Source: CAVTYH01 sp963738835
GTDB lineage: Bacteria; Planctomycetota; Planctomycetia; Pirellulales; JADZDJ01
Direction: 5' to 3'
Assembly: GCA_963738835.1 (NCBI GenBank)
Contig: CAVTYH010000009.1
Coordinates: 124,001 to 188,000, forward strand
DNA length: 64,000 nucleotides
This document shows, piece after piece, positions 1 to 8,399 of the stretch (its first letter is position 1; every line of letters starts with the position of its first letter). Position numbers and translations under genes: made by a program. Under the pieces are notes generated by a model. That model was given only the letters and a program-made list of their open reading frames with translations, was not told where the DNA came from and made no database searches.

Positions 1-314
1 GGGCGAATTATTGCCGCCCAAGATTCGCTCTCCAAATATGTAGAGCGAACGGCAACCGCGGCCAGCCAACCGTCGAAACGCTCGACACCAATCCCAAAGA
101 CGGCACGAGTGTGGAAATCACGAAATATCCTGACGGACCCGGCGGCGTGAAAACGTGGTTCTACCGCGTGGTTGGCGGCGGCCACACCTGGCCCGGGCGT
201 CCGCTGTATCTGACCGAAGACATTATCGGCAAAGCGAGCCAGGATTTTTCGGCCAGCGACGTGATCTGGCAATTCTTCAAAAGCTGCCCACCGCGTACAG
301 CAAGTTCGCATTAG
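1..314 (+). CDS. PHB depolymerase / LpqC-type esterase, C-terminal part (partial, frameshifted)
   Basis: This is the tail of a secreted esterase of the polyhydroxybutyrate depolymerase / feruloyl esterase type (alpha/beta hydrolase); the start lies outside the window. The visible part ends with VVGGGHTWPG, whose His fits the catalytic histidine of this family, followed by DFSASDVIWQFFK, a typical family C-terminus. Frame 1 reads AAQDSLSKYVER and frame 3 continues NGNRGQPTVETLDTNPKDG, so the two halves join if one base is restored near position 47. Family call is good; the exact substrate cannot be judged from this fragment. Confidence 0.7.
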   Translation, partial: ANYCRPRFALQICRANGNRGQPTVETLDTNPKDGTSVEITKYPDGPGGVKTWFYRVVGGGHTWPGRPLYLTEDIIGKASQDFSASDVIWQFFKSCPPRTASSH

Positions 315-430
315 TAATCGAAGAGCTGAGTGCGCGAACTCTGGCGGTGTCGGCTTTTTATTTGGCTCTTGGCTTGATCTGATTTCCTACAATGCCGCTT
401 TCGATCTTCAACTTTTGAAAGAAGTCTGCC

Positions 431-691
431 ATGAAAAAAGTTGCTGCCGCGATGGTCGTGCTGCTGATTGTCGGTGCTTCCGTCGGCGCCATGCTCATTA
501 CGGAGAACGCCGGGCTGGTGGGGGCGGCGCTGACGGAATTGAAGTTCGAGGCGATTCCGGGCAATCCAAAGCTTATTGGCGCTCCGCCGAATTTCAACGT
601 TACCAAAGCCACGATTGAATATCTTCAGAAGTTATTGAAGGACGGCAAGATTGTGGAAGTGCAAAACGATGGTGCCCTGAAGATCAAATAA
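431..691 (+). CDS. Small secreted or membrane-anchored hypothetical protein
   Basis: An 86-residue ORF. It begins MKK followed by a hydrophobic stretch (about residues 4-22, AAAMVVLLIVGASVGAML) that looks like a signal peptide or single membrane anchor. The remainder is short, soluble and lysine-rich toward the end. I do not recognise a family. A weak purine-rich stretch (gaaag) precedes the ATG. It stands alone after the esterase gene. Confidence 0.45.
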   Translation: MKKVAAAMVVLLIVGASVGAMLITENAGLVGAALTELKFEAIPGNPKLIGAPPNFNVTKATIEYLQKLLKDGKIVEVQNDGALKIK

Positions 692-883
692 CGTCTGATG
701 TTAGGTTGGCTCCCGCACGTCGTAGAAGTCTGCGCAAGATTTAACGGACTTGCGGCTGGTGACGACGATTGCCGCCGATGATTCGTCGTGCAGCGGTGGC
801 AGGGCATCTCGACAAAGGCGCGTGGGCGATAGAATGAACTCGATGTTTTTGAGTTCTTCGCCGCGCGTTTTTGGAGAAGAGCG

Positions 884-1153
884 ATGACCGACCACAGTCA
901 AAACCGGGCAATACGTTTGCAGTCAAGTGCGCTGGTGCTGGCCGCCTTGATCACCACGGCCGGCGCAATTACCTCTGCGGTGATTCAATCAGGCTGGCTG
1001 TCAAAACCAGACGCAGCGACGGCGATTGCCACGCCGCGTTCAGCACCGGCCAAGCCACTGGCGTCGTTTGTCGGGACGATTGAACTCTTGAGTGAGCTGC
1101 CGATTCCGTTGGCAACAACCACGTCGCCGGCATTGTCAGCGACATCGCTCTGA
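884..1153 (+). CDS. Small hypothetical protein with one membrane segment
   Basis: An 89-residue ORF with a good GGAG ribosome binding site about 8 bases before the ATG. Residues 13-36 (SSALVLAALITTAGAITSAV) form one hydrophobic segment; the rest is Ala/Thr/Pro-rich. No recognisable domain. The ribosome site and the hydrophobic segment favour a real gene, but the low-complexity tail leaves doubt. Confidence 0.35.
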   Translation: MTDHSQNRAIRLQSSALVLAALITTAGAITSAVIQSGWLSKPDAATAIATPRSAPAKPLASFVGTIELLSELPIPLATTTSPALSATSL

Positions 1154-1190
1154 CACGGCGTAACATCCCAGAATTATTTCGCCACCACTG

Positions 1191-1316
1191 ATGGGTGTTA
1201 CCTCAGCGCTATTCTTTGCTAGCCCGACGACTCATGCGCAACAGGCCGAACCAGCGAAGGCCAGTCAAAAGCCCTTTGATTGGGAGGCGGTTCCCCGATT
1301 GCTTCAAGGACGGTAA
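1191..1316 (+). pseudogene. Short ORF resembling a signal peptide remnant
   Basis: A 41-codon ORF that reads like the end of a signal peptide (LFFASPTTHAQQAEPAKA) and then about 20 polar residues before the stop. It could be the leftover start of a lost secreted protein. Nothing else coding is visible between the preceding ORF and the HIU hydrolase gene. Weak call. Confidence 0.2.
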
Positions 1317-1465
1317 ACTCGGGGCAGAATTGCCGACAATGTTTGACTAAGCGGCGAGCGACGATGTGATGCTGATCGTGAGTTTTGACGGAGCCCATAA
1401 GTAGGCTTTTTTTGACACAGATTATTGTGCAAGAGCCTGCTTTTTGATTGCGTTCCCGGTTGCCG

Positions 1466-1816
1466 TCAGCTTCCGCGATACGTCGAGTATCCAAACGGGC
1501 TCAGCAGCAGCGGCACGTGATAGTGCTCGTCAGGGATGATGATCTGAAAATCGACAACGACCGTAGGATAAAACGTCGTGATGCCTTTGCGTTTGTAGTA
1601 CTCGCCGGTGGCGAAAGCCAGCCGGTAATGACCAGCCAAGAGCGAGCCCGGCGGAAGTAGATCGCCGATGCGACCGTCTGGATCGGTGCTGCCTTCGCCG
1701 AGTTTTTGCCAGCGGCCGCTCTCGTGGCGTCGCTCCAAAACCACCTCGATTCCGGCCGCAGGTTGACCGGCCGACGTGTCGAGCACGTGGGTTGTGATTG
1801 GACTTTTGGCGGTCAT
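1466..1816 (-). CDS. hiuH: 5-hydroxyisourate hydrolase (transthyretin-like)
   Basis: Hydrolyses 5-hydroxyisourate, the uricase product, to OHCU. The 116-residue length is normal for the family. The N-terminal ITTHVLDTSAGQPAAGIEV and the C-terminal YRGS signature (residues 113-116) are diagnostic, and the internal YYKRKGITTFYPTVVVDF strand region also fits. No signal peptide, so cytoplasmic. It is the last gene of the minus-strand purine cluster, 51 bases after the allantoinase/OHCU-decarboxylase gene whose second domain uses its product. An inverted repeat lies at its 5' end. Confidence 0.95.
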   Translation of the reverse strand: MTAKSPITTHVLDTSAGQPAAGIEVVLERRHESGRWQKLGEGSTDPDGRIGDLLPPGSLLAGHYRLAFATGEYYKRKGITTFYPTVVVDFQIIIPDEHYHVPLLLSPFGYSTYRGS

Positions 1817-1819
1817 GAT

Positions 1820-1888
1820 GTAGGTCAGGTTTTTTGGCCCGACCGGAATGTCTATCGGTAATTCATGTCAAGCTGAAGCCTGACCTAC
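1820..1888. repeat. Inverted repeat GTAGGTCAGG ... CCTGACCTAC
   Basis: Ten-base perfect arms at 1820-1829 and 1879-1888 flank the junction between the OHCU-decarboxylase end and the HIU hydrolase start. The right arm encodes part of the last residues (VGQASA) of the fusion protein. A related hairpin occurs at 54813-54838, so this belongs to a dispersed palindrome family. Confidence 0.6.
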
Positions 1889-3888
1889 GAGTTTCCTCAG
1901 CCGCAATTCGGTGATCTTCAGTTGCTCCCCGGCGACGATGCGCAGTTCGGTTTGCGGATCGTTCGGCAAGCGACTTTCCAAGATCGCGAGCATTTCGTCG
2001 GCCGATTTGCCAGTGGCACAGACGATGAAAATATAACCGAATCGAGCTTCGTATTCTCGATTGCGCTGGGCCAATTTTTCAAGTGTAGCTTGCGAAGCAT
2101 CGGCAACGCCGGCCTGTTCCCCGCCGGCCCACTGTTTGGTGTTGGCGAATTTCGCCCGCAGGCTATCGACATCGCCAATTTTGGGATGCGCCGCGAAGGC
2201 TTGCAGCCAATCTTCGCGGTCGAGATTCCACCAAAACTCGGCCGCGTCGTGCAACAGCAACCGATCGTTCGAGGTGAACGGTCGCTCGACGACCATCCGA
2301 TCGACCCACCGCTTGCAAGCGCAACATTTCGTTAGTGCGGCCCGCAACTCGGCTTCGCCGAGGTTGTTGAGATAGGCGCGAATCGACCAGCCGGTTGGTC
2401 GTTGATTTTGATCGGGCGTGAGCATCTGACCTGATGGAGTGTCAATGAACCGACTTTCGTGGAATACCAATTTTCCGCGAACGTATGTGCGGTGAATTTG
2501 CCCTTGCAACTGGGCGCCGTCATAAGGCGTCAGTTTATGGCGATGGTGCAATTGTTCGCCATGGACCGTCCAAGCGGCTTCGGGGTTCCACACGATCAGA
2601 TCGGCATCAAAACCGGGGGCGATGCGGCCCTTGCGAGCGGCCAAGCCGACCAAGTTCGCCGGATTGGTTGATAGCCACTCGAAGATCTGGTGCAGTGCAA
2701 TGCCGCGCTTTGTGGCATTGGTCCAGACGATGGGCAGCGTGAGTTGCAGCGAGGCGATGCCACCCCAGGCAGCCATGAAGTCACCGGTTTCGAGATGCTT
2801 CATTTCCGGCGGGCATGGTGAGTGGTCGGAGCCGATGGTGTCGATGATGCCGCGCTGCAGGCCGAGCCACAGCACTTCCTGATGCCGCCGCTCACGGATC
2901 GGCGGCGCGCATTTGTAGCGCGTGTCTCCGTCGGGAATCTTTTGACTCGCATGCAGGAACTTTGCAGCTGCTTCATCTGGAATGTTGAAGTTGAATTCCT
3001 CTTCCAATTCCATGACCAGCTCGATTTGCTCCAGCGAATCGGCTTTGTCGGCAGCGAAGTGCAGATAGTGCGGGCAAGTTTCAACCGAGATCGGAACACC
3101 CTCGCGCTTCGCCGCCAGGATCGTGCGCAAGGCGTCGCCGTTGGCTAAGTGTACGATGTGAACATGGCAGTTCGTTTCGCAAGCTAATTTGATGAGCTGC
3201 CGAATGGCGTCGGCTTCCCACTGCGGCGGGCGAGTCGCTAGGTAATCGACGTACCGCCGCGCCGATTTGGGTCGCGGCGCCGGTGCATCTGTCAGTTCCG
3301 CATGCACCAGCAGCGGTCGATGGTGCCGCGCAAAATCGGCGCGGCGGCCTGCAAATCGGCCAGTGTCGCATTGGGAAATTCGTCGAGCCCGGAATGACAC
3401 AAAAACGCTTTGATGCCCAGCACGCCGGCTTGAATCAGTGGTTCGATTTGATCGGCATTGACGGGAATGACCCCGCCATAAAAACCGACATCGACCCAGC
3501 ATTTGCCGGCCGCTGCTTGTCGCTTCGCTTCCAGCGCGGCGACCGTCGTTGTCACGGGGCTGTTGTTGAGCGGCATATCGACAATCGTCGTCATGCCACC
3601 GGCCGCTGCGGCTTTCGTCGCCGTTTCGAATCCTTCCCACTCCGTGCGGCCAGGTTCGTTGACGTGGACGTGGGCATCGATGACGCCCGGAGCGATCACC
3701 CATTTGCCGAAATCTTCGATCGGCACATTCGCCGGGAGATTCACTACGCCTTCGCCAATTTCCAATACATCGGCAATCTGCTCACCTTCGACTACCACAA
3801 CCGCCGACCGGATGCCATCGGGAAAAACGACGCGACGGCTAGCCAAGGCGAATCGCAGCGGCGATGAACATTCGCGGTCCGCACTCAC
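1868..3888 (-). CDS. Bifunctional allantoinase / OHCU decarboxylase fusion (one frameshift)
   Basis: Two enzymes in one reading unit of about 672 residues. Residues 1 to about 450 are a cyclic amidohydrolase-type allantoinase: metal-binding HVH (residues 73-75), the carboxylated-lysine region GIKAFLCHSG (Lys160), then VHAEL, VHIVHL and GSDHSPCPPEMK. The last ~168 residues (about 1868-2374) are OHCU decarboxylase, with HPKIG, GGEQAGV and FGYIFIVCATGKS. The GTG start overlaps the uricase stop (GTGA). The frame breaks near 3318, where GTIDR should continue PLLVHAEL; one missing base explains it. The decarboxylase makes S-allantoin, which the N-terminal domain opens to allantoate, so channelling is plausible but inferred. 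Confidence 0.9.
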
Positions 3889-4796
3889 GGCTTACTCTCC
3901 GACCGGTCTCGTTGAATTGTCGCGCTGATATTTCCAAACGGCTCGCTAGTCGGCACAAATACTTCATTCGGATTTTGCAAGCCGAACGGCGTCAAATTTG
4001 CAAGCAAATGATGTTGATTTGGCATCACGATCTCGATTGCATCAATCAGAGGACAGGCCGCAAGAGCTGCGCGACCCATTTCGTACAAAGTGTGCTGCAC
4101 CGATTTGCTGTACCGGTCGGCGAATACTTCAAGCATTGCCGCCCGGATTTCCTGGCGGAATTGCGTCCAATCTGCAGTCATATTGAGGTACTTACCGGTG
4201 GAATCGAGGCAGAACCAATTCGCAGCAATTGTCGTGGCAAAAATACGATCTTCGGTTTCCGGCAAAGTCGTGTACTCGTCACGAAGAAAGTTTGTGAAAC
4301 CCGAGCCCGTGGTTTTCAGCACTTGAAGTCCGGAAAACCCACATTGCATGACCAGGGGACGATCGGCTGCAGGCTGCCCCGGGCTGTTTAAGCCTGTAAC
4401 TGTGCAAGTATTGCGTTCGCTCGAATCGCCGATGAAAGCATGGTCGTGCGGTTTGCCATCAAATTCCATCCGAGTCCAATGCTTTTCCCCGCAATGGACT
4501 TTTGCGTGCGTCACATGTGAATACATGTCTAAAAAATGTCGGCAAAGCAGTTGCGCGAACGACTCGATTGTTAATACACCATGCCGGCTAGCTAACACGT
4601 ACACCGTATTCTTCATCGTATCGGTCGCGACGATCTTCGAGTTATCAGCGGCCGAATAGGACGAAATAAAATCTCCATCCAACTCGATTGAGATGGTGAG
4701 ATCGACGAATTGATGGTGTGAGCCGTCACGGTGAATCCGCGACAGCCGCATCTGCGATTTGCCGTATGATTGATCAAGAACTCTCGGTGGAAGCAT
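3885..4796 (-). CDS. Urate oxidase (uricase)
   Basis: Cofactor-independent oxidation of urate to 5-hydroxyisourate. The 303-residue protein has the family landmarks: the N-terminal SYGKSQMRLSRI, the active-site region ATDTMKNTVYVLAS, and the signature GSGFTNFLRDEYTTLPETEDR followed by FATTIAANW. This is a stand-alone animal/fungal-like uricase, without the OHCU domain found fused in Bacillus PucL; here that domain sits on the next gene. It ends in a GTGA overlap with the allantoinase fusion and starts 22 bases after the ureidoglycolate amidohydrolase stop. No clear ribosome binding site. Confidence 0.95.
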   Translation of the reverse strand: MLPPRVLDQSYGKSQMRLSRIHRDGSHHQFVDLTISIELDGDFISSYSAADNSKIVATDTMKNTVYVLASRHGVLTIESFAQLLCRHFLDMYSHVTHAKVHCGEKHWTRMEFDGKPHDHAFIGDSSERNTCTVTGLNSPGQPAADRPLVMQCGFSGLQVLKTTGSGFTNFLRDEYTTLPETEDRIFATTIAANWFCLDSTGKYLNMTADWTQFRQEIRAAMLEVFADRYSKSVQHTLYEMGRAALAACPLIDAIEIVMPNQHHLLANLTPFGLQNPNEVFVPTSEPFGNISATIQRDRSESKP

Positions 4797-4818
4797 GGTG
4801 CAATGTTTGGAGAGAGAT

Positions 4819-6063
4819 TTATTCAGTCGCCAATCGGGCCAACGTGCGTGCTAAAACTTCTATACCTCCGGCGATGTGTTCTGGCGAGGCATATTCATCA
4901 GGACGGTGGCTATAACCGTTGCGGCAAGGAATGAAAATCATGGCCGTCAGACAAATTTGTGCCATGAACAGTGAATCGTGATAAGCGCGGCTGATCATCC
5001 GCTGGGATTTTAGTCCGGCATCTGCGGACGATGCCTCAATTGCCAACACAATCTGCTGATCGCAAGTGGCCGGCGGGTCGGCGTTGATTAGCTCAACGGT
5101 CGTACTTTGTTGGTGCTGCCCGCCCAAGGTTGATGCCTGGATGCGAATGAAGTTGAGCACTTTATCGCGCCGCTCTTGGTCGATATCGCGGACATCGATT
5201 TCCAAATACGTGCGGCTGGGGATGCTGTTGATCGCCCGCGGATGCACATCAAGCACGCCGGTGGTTGCTACGGTGTCGGCGCCGCCAAGCGTCCGCGCCG
5301 TGGCATCCACAGCGAGCGCCAATTCTGCGGCCGGAAGCAGTGAATCGCGGCGATCCGGCATCAACACAGCCCCCGCGTGACCGCCAGTCCCTTCGTAAGT
5401 CACGCGCAATGATGCGGGAGCGGCAATCGCAGTCACGACACCGATCGGCACACCGGACTTTTCCAACAGTGGGCCCTGTTCGATGTGCAGTTCGACAAAC
5501 GCTTGATAATGGCCCTGCAGCAATCGCACTTCGGCCAGCCCCCCCTGCCCTGCCGCGCGCCCGGAGAATTCGCCAAAAGTTTTGCCTTTGCTATCGGTGA
5601 GTTTTGCGGCCTTCTCCGGCGGCATTACTCCCGACATTAACCGGCTGCCCAGGCATCCAACTCCGTAGCGTGTCGGTTCTTCGGAAGTGAACATGATAAG
5701 TTCAATCGACCGGCGCGGTTTGAATCCGGACCGTTGCAACGCCCGGATTGCTTCCAAACCGCCAAGCACGCCGACCGTGCCATCAAACATGCCGGCGTGC
5801 GGAATGGCATCGGTGTGCGAGCCTGTGGCGACCGCCGACGAATTCGGATCGCTTCCAGCCCAACGAGCGAAAATGTTCCCGGCGGCATCGATCCGCACTT
5901 GCAAATCCGCCGCTTGAAACAGTCCGATCAGATGCTTCCGCGCTGCCAAATCGGTGTCGCTGAGCATCACTCTAGTAACTGCCGGGGCAGGAGCATCAGA
6001 GAACTCGGCCAGCCGGTTGAGTTCAGACGACAATCTCGCGATGTCGATTTTCAATTCTGTCAC
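4819..6063 (-). CDS. M20-type amidohydrolase, probable ureidoglycolate amidohydrolase
   Basis: A 414-residue Zn/Mn-dependent amidase of the allantoate/N-carbamoyl amino acid hydrolase group. Visible motifs: SHTDAIPHAGMFDGTVGVLG, FTSEEPTRYGVGCLGSRL, HIEQGPLLE and GTGGHAGAVLMPDRRD. The SEEPTR..GCLGSR pattern resembles plant ureidoglycolate amidohydrolase, whereas the other M20 gene of the cluster resembles allantoate amidohydrolase; that assignment is from memory of the families. The predicted reaction gives glyoxylate, ammonia and CO2. The longer upstream frame overlaps its neighbour heavily; I chose the GTG at 6063 because it overlaps the preceding TGA (GTGA). Confidence 0.8.
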   Translation of the reverse strand: MTELKIDIARLSSELNRLAEFSDAPAPAVTRVMLSDTDLAARKHLIGLFQAADLQVRIDAAGNIFARWAGSDPNSSAVATGSHTDAIPHAGMFDGTVGVLGGLEAIRALQRSGFKPRRSIELIMFTSEEPTRYGVGCLGSRLMSGVMPPEKAAKLTDSKGKTFGEFSGRAAGQGGLAEVRLLQGHYQAFVELHIEQGPLLEKSGVPIGVVTAIAAPASLRVTYEGTGGHAGAVLMPDRRDSLLPAAELALAVDATARTLGGADTVATTGVLDVHPRAINSIPSRTYLEIDVRDIDQERRDKVLNFIRIQASTLGGQHQQSTTVELINADPPATCDQQIVLAIEASSADAGLKSQRMISRAYHDSLFMAQICLTAMIFIPCRNGYSHRPDEYASPEHIAGGIEVLARTLARLATE

Positions 6064-6839
6064 TTTTCGCTCAACCGATCGCGGTGAATGTCTTTGTAGT
6101 ACAGGTATTTCGCCGGCTTTTTGCCCATTGCCACAAACCATTGCGGGCAATAAGACGCCATCCAAATTACATCGCCCGCCTGCACCGGAAACCATTCGTC
6201 GCCCAAGCGATAAACACCGGTGCCTTCCAGCATCAAGAGGCCGTGCTCCATGGCGTGGATTTCCACCTGCGGCAAATGTCCGCCGGCATCGTATGTGAAC
6301 AGATTCACCGCCATATCGAACGCCGGTTCGACGGGTAACAGCACTTGCAAACGCAGAGCGGGATCGCCCTGAAATGGATCGCCGACGACATCTTTTTGAT
6401 CGCCAATGCGTACTGGCGGCTCTGCCAGGTCGAAACCGGGCTGGTAGGGCTTCTCGAACACTGACAGGCGGGCAGAACCGCTTGCCAACGTGGTAATTTC
6501 GTGCAAAGTATTGGGTGGAATGAAAGCGAATTGGCCCGTCGTAATTTCGTGCTTTTTTGCTGTGGCATCGATCTGCACTGCACCGTCGAGCACAAAGATA
6601 AATCGTTCAGCGCCTACTCCTGGCGGAGCGCTTTTGGCTCCAGACTCCAAAGTAGCGGTGTACTGCGTGAACTGCGCGCCCATCTCCGGAGCGATATGCA
6701 CGACCGCCGACGCATTCGTCCAACCAACCAGCGGTGAACTGACATGCGTATCTGGCGTGATTAGCGCATAATTACGCGTCACTCGGCTGCGGGTGGTGCC
6801 AAATGGTTGAACGCGGAGGGGTTCCATTTCGATACTCAT
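6060..6839 (-). CDS. (S)-ureidoglycine aminohydrolase (bicupin)
   Basis: Releases ammonia from (S)-ureidoglycine, the allantoate amidohydrolase product, giving (S)-ureidoglycolate. The 259 residues form two cupin domains. The second carries MEHGLLMLEGTGVYRLGDEW, GDVIWMASYCPQWF and KYLYYKDIHRD, closely matching E. coli AllE/YlbA and plant UGLYAH as I know them. It sits between the two M20 amidases, so gene order follows reaction order. The stop overlaps the next start by four bases. Confidence 0.92.
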   Translation of the reverse strand: MSIEMEPLRVQPFGTTRSRVTRNYALITPDTHVSSPLVGWTNASAVVHIAPEMGAQFTQYTATLESGAKSAPPGVGAERFIFVLDGAVQIDATAKKHEITTGQFAFIPPNTLHEITTLASGSARLSVFEKPYQPGFDLAEPPVRIGDQKDVVGDPFQGDPALRLQVLLPVEPAFDMAVNLFTYDAGGHLPQVEIHAMEHGLLMLEGTGVYRLGDEWFPVQAGDVIWMASYCPQWFVAMGKKPAKYLYYKDIHRDRLSEK

Positions 6840-6862
6840 CGTCGCAAGCTCGATGGTTGCAT

Positions 6863-6906
6863 AGCCCAGGGGTTGCGGGCACCATCGCCCCGATGGTCCC
6901 TGGGCT
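6863..6906. repeat. Intra-operon nested hairpin
   Basis: Arms AGCCCAGGG (6863-6871) and CCCTGGGCT (6898-6906) enclose a second stem, ACCATCG/CGATGGT. The element fills the gap between the allantoate amidohydrolase stop and the ureidoglycine aminohydrolase start. It has no T-tract and the genes appear co-directional, so it may be an mRNA processing or stabilising structure, or simply a REP-like repeat. Confidence 0.6.
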
Positions 6907-8282
6907 TAATGTGTGTTGTTATTGATTTTGGCTGGATTACCTGCTGCCAGTTTCATGGCATAGCGCCACAATACTTCCAATGCCACGGCCACGTCGGCTT
7001 CCATCACCGATTCGTCGGGATGATGGCTCACGCCGCCGGCGCAGCGGACGAACAGCATTCCAACTGGAAAACGGCGCGACATGATGGCGGCGTCGTGGCC
7101 TGCGCCACTGGGCAATTTGAACGGCCTGACACCAGCTTCGATTACACATTGTTCCAAAAGCGATTGATTTTGGGCATCGCAATGCACGGCGCGATATGAT
7201 TGCGCTCGGCCCAGGTCGAATTCGATTTCTCGCTCTTCGGCAATCAGAGCCGCTTGATGCGTAATTTCGCGAAATGCAGCGTCCCGCACATCATCGTCCT
7301 GATGCCGCACGTCGAGCGATAGGTTCACTTCGCCTGGAATGACGTTCGAGACATTGGGCAGCACTTCGACTTGCCCGACGGTGGCAACCAGACCGGACCG
7401 CTGGCGCGCCGTTCGCTCTACCTGGGCAATGAACATCGCGGCGGCTGCCAGCGCATCGTGGCGTCCCGACATCGGCACGGCGCCGGCATGACCTGCTTGA
7501 CCGACGAATTGAAAATCGGCGCGAGTTTGTCCGGTGATGCCAGTGACGATGCCGATGGGAAGATTTTCGGCTTCCAAGATCGGGCCTTGTTCGATATGCG
7601 GTTCGATGTAGGCAATCACGTTCTCCGGTGGATGAACCGCATCCGGCAATGCACCTGGATCGCAACCGAACCGACGCAAGGCATCGAGCAGAGAAATTCC
7701 ATCAGCATCGGTGCGGTCCAGCAAATCTTTTGGCATGTCGCCAATCAATGCACGCGAGCCGATGAATGGCGTTTGATATCGGACCCCCTCTTCTTCGCTG
7801 AAGGCGATCACATCGATAGAGAACGGCAAATCGACGCCCATTTCTGCAGCAAGTTCAGTTACGGCCAGGCCCAGTATTACACCCAGAATGCCGTCGTACC
7901 GGCCGGCATTGGCGACCGTGTCTAAGTGCGAGCCAATGAGAAGAATTTTGTGTGCACTCGTCCCCCTCGCCGCGCCTTCCGCAGCCGACGCAGAACTTGG
8001 ATCTTGAGGACTATTTGATGCCAACCGGCCGATCAGGTTGCCAGCGGCGTCGATCCTGCACTTCAGTCCTGCCGTTTCCATCCATTCTCGCACCAGCCGA
8101 TGGGCCGCTTGCATGGCAGGCGAGCAGAAAAATCGCGCGATCTGAGCTGGTCGGTCAGTGCATTTGGCCAGCTCATCGCAGCGATGCATCACACGACGTG
8201 CCGCAGAGCGAACGATTGTCGAGTTGACTTCCGATTTCGCGGTTGGTGCATCACTGGTCATTCGTGCTTCGTCACTGTTCAT
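6906..8282 (-). CDS. M20-type amidohydrolase, probable allantoate amidohydrolase
   Basis: A roughly 458-residue metal-dependent amidase that should cleave allantoate to ureidoglycine, CO2 and ammonia. Motifs: GSHLDTVANAGRYDGILG, FSEEEGVRYQTPFIGSRAL, HIEQGPILEAENLPIG and GQAGHAGAVPMSGRHD. The SEEEGVR..FIGSRAL pattern matches allantoate amidohydrolases (AllC, plant AAH). The open frame reaches 8312; ATGs at 8282 and 8261 are candidates. The DNA from about 8250 to 8288 is a degenerate period-7 tract of the type found before other starts here, so the first residues may be repeat-derived or the true start may lie slightly downstream. First gene of the minus-strand purine operon. Confidence 0.85.
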   Translation of the reverse strand: MNSDEARMTSDAPTAKSEVNSTIVRSAARRVMHRCDELAKCTDRPAQIARFFCSPAMQAAHRLVREWMETAGLKCRIDAAGNLIGRLASNSPQDPSSASAAEGAARGTSAHKILLIGSHLDTVANAGRYDGILGVILGLAVTELAAEMGVDLPFSIDVIAFSEEEGVRYQTPFIGSRALIGDMPKDLLDRTDADGISLLDALRRFGCDPGALPDAVHPPENVIAYIEPHIEQGPILEAENLPIGIVTGITGQTRADFQFVGQAGHAGAVPMSGRHDALAAAAMFIAQVERTARQRSGLVATVGQVEVLPNVSNVIPGEVNLSLDVRHQDDDVRDAAFREITHQAALIAEEREIEFDLGRAQSYRAVHCDAQNQSLLEQCVIEAGVRPFKLPSGAGHDAAIMSRRFPVGMLFVRCAGGVSHHPDESVMEADVAVALEVLWRYAMKLAAGNPAKINNNTH

Positions 8283-8399
8283 TCCCAGCCATACCGGTAC
8301 CCAGAGGGGCAATCCTGGAGTATAGTATGGACAGGCGGCCTTGCGTAGCCGAGCGGCCCAACTCGGTGCTTTTTCAGGCGGCAGTTTGATCTAAATGGC
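8283..8399. promoter_or_regulatory. Divergent promoter region of the purine cluster
   Basis: About 117 bases separate the allantoate amidohydrolase and xdhA starts, so both transcripts must begin here. A perfect 8-base palindrome TACCGGTA lies near 8293, and a TATAGT-like -10 candidate for the plus strand lies near 8325. No regulator gene is nearby, so the controlling protein is unknown. The element positions are suggestions only. Confidence 0.4.

Noticed and set aside
1219..1494. Minus-strand ORF of 91 residues between the small ORFs and HIU hydrolase
   Set aside because: No family resemblance, poor start context, and it overlaps the HIU hydrolase end; composition looks like antisense coding.
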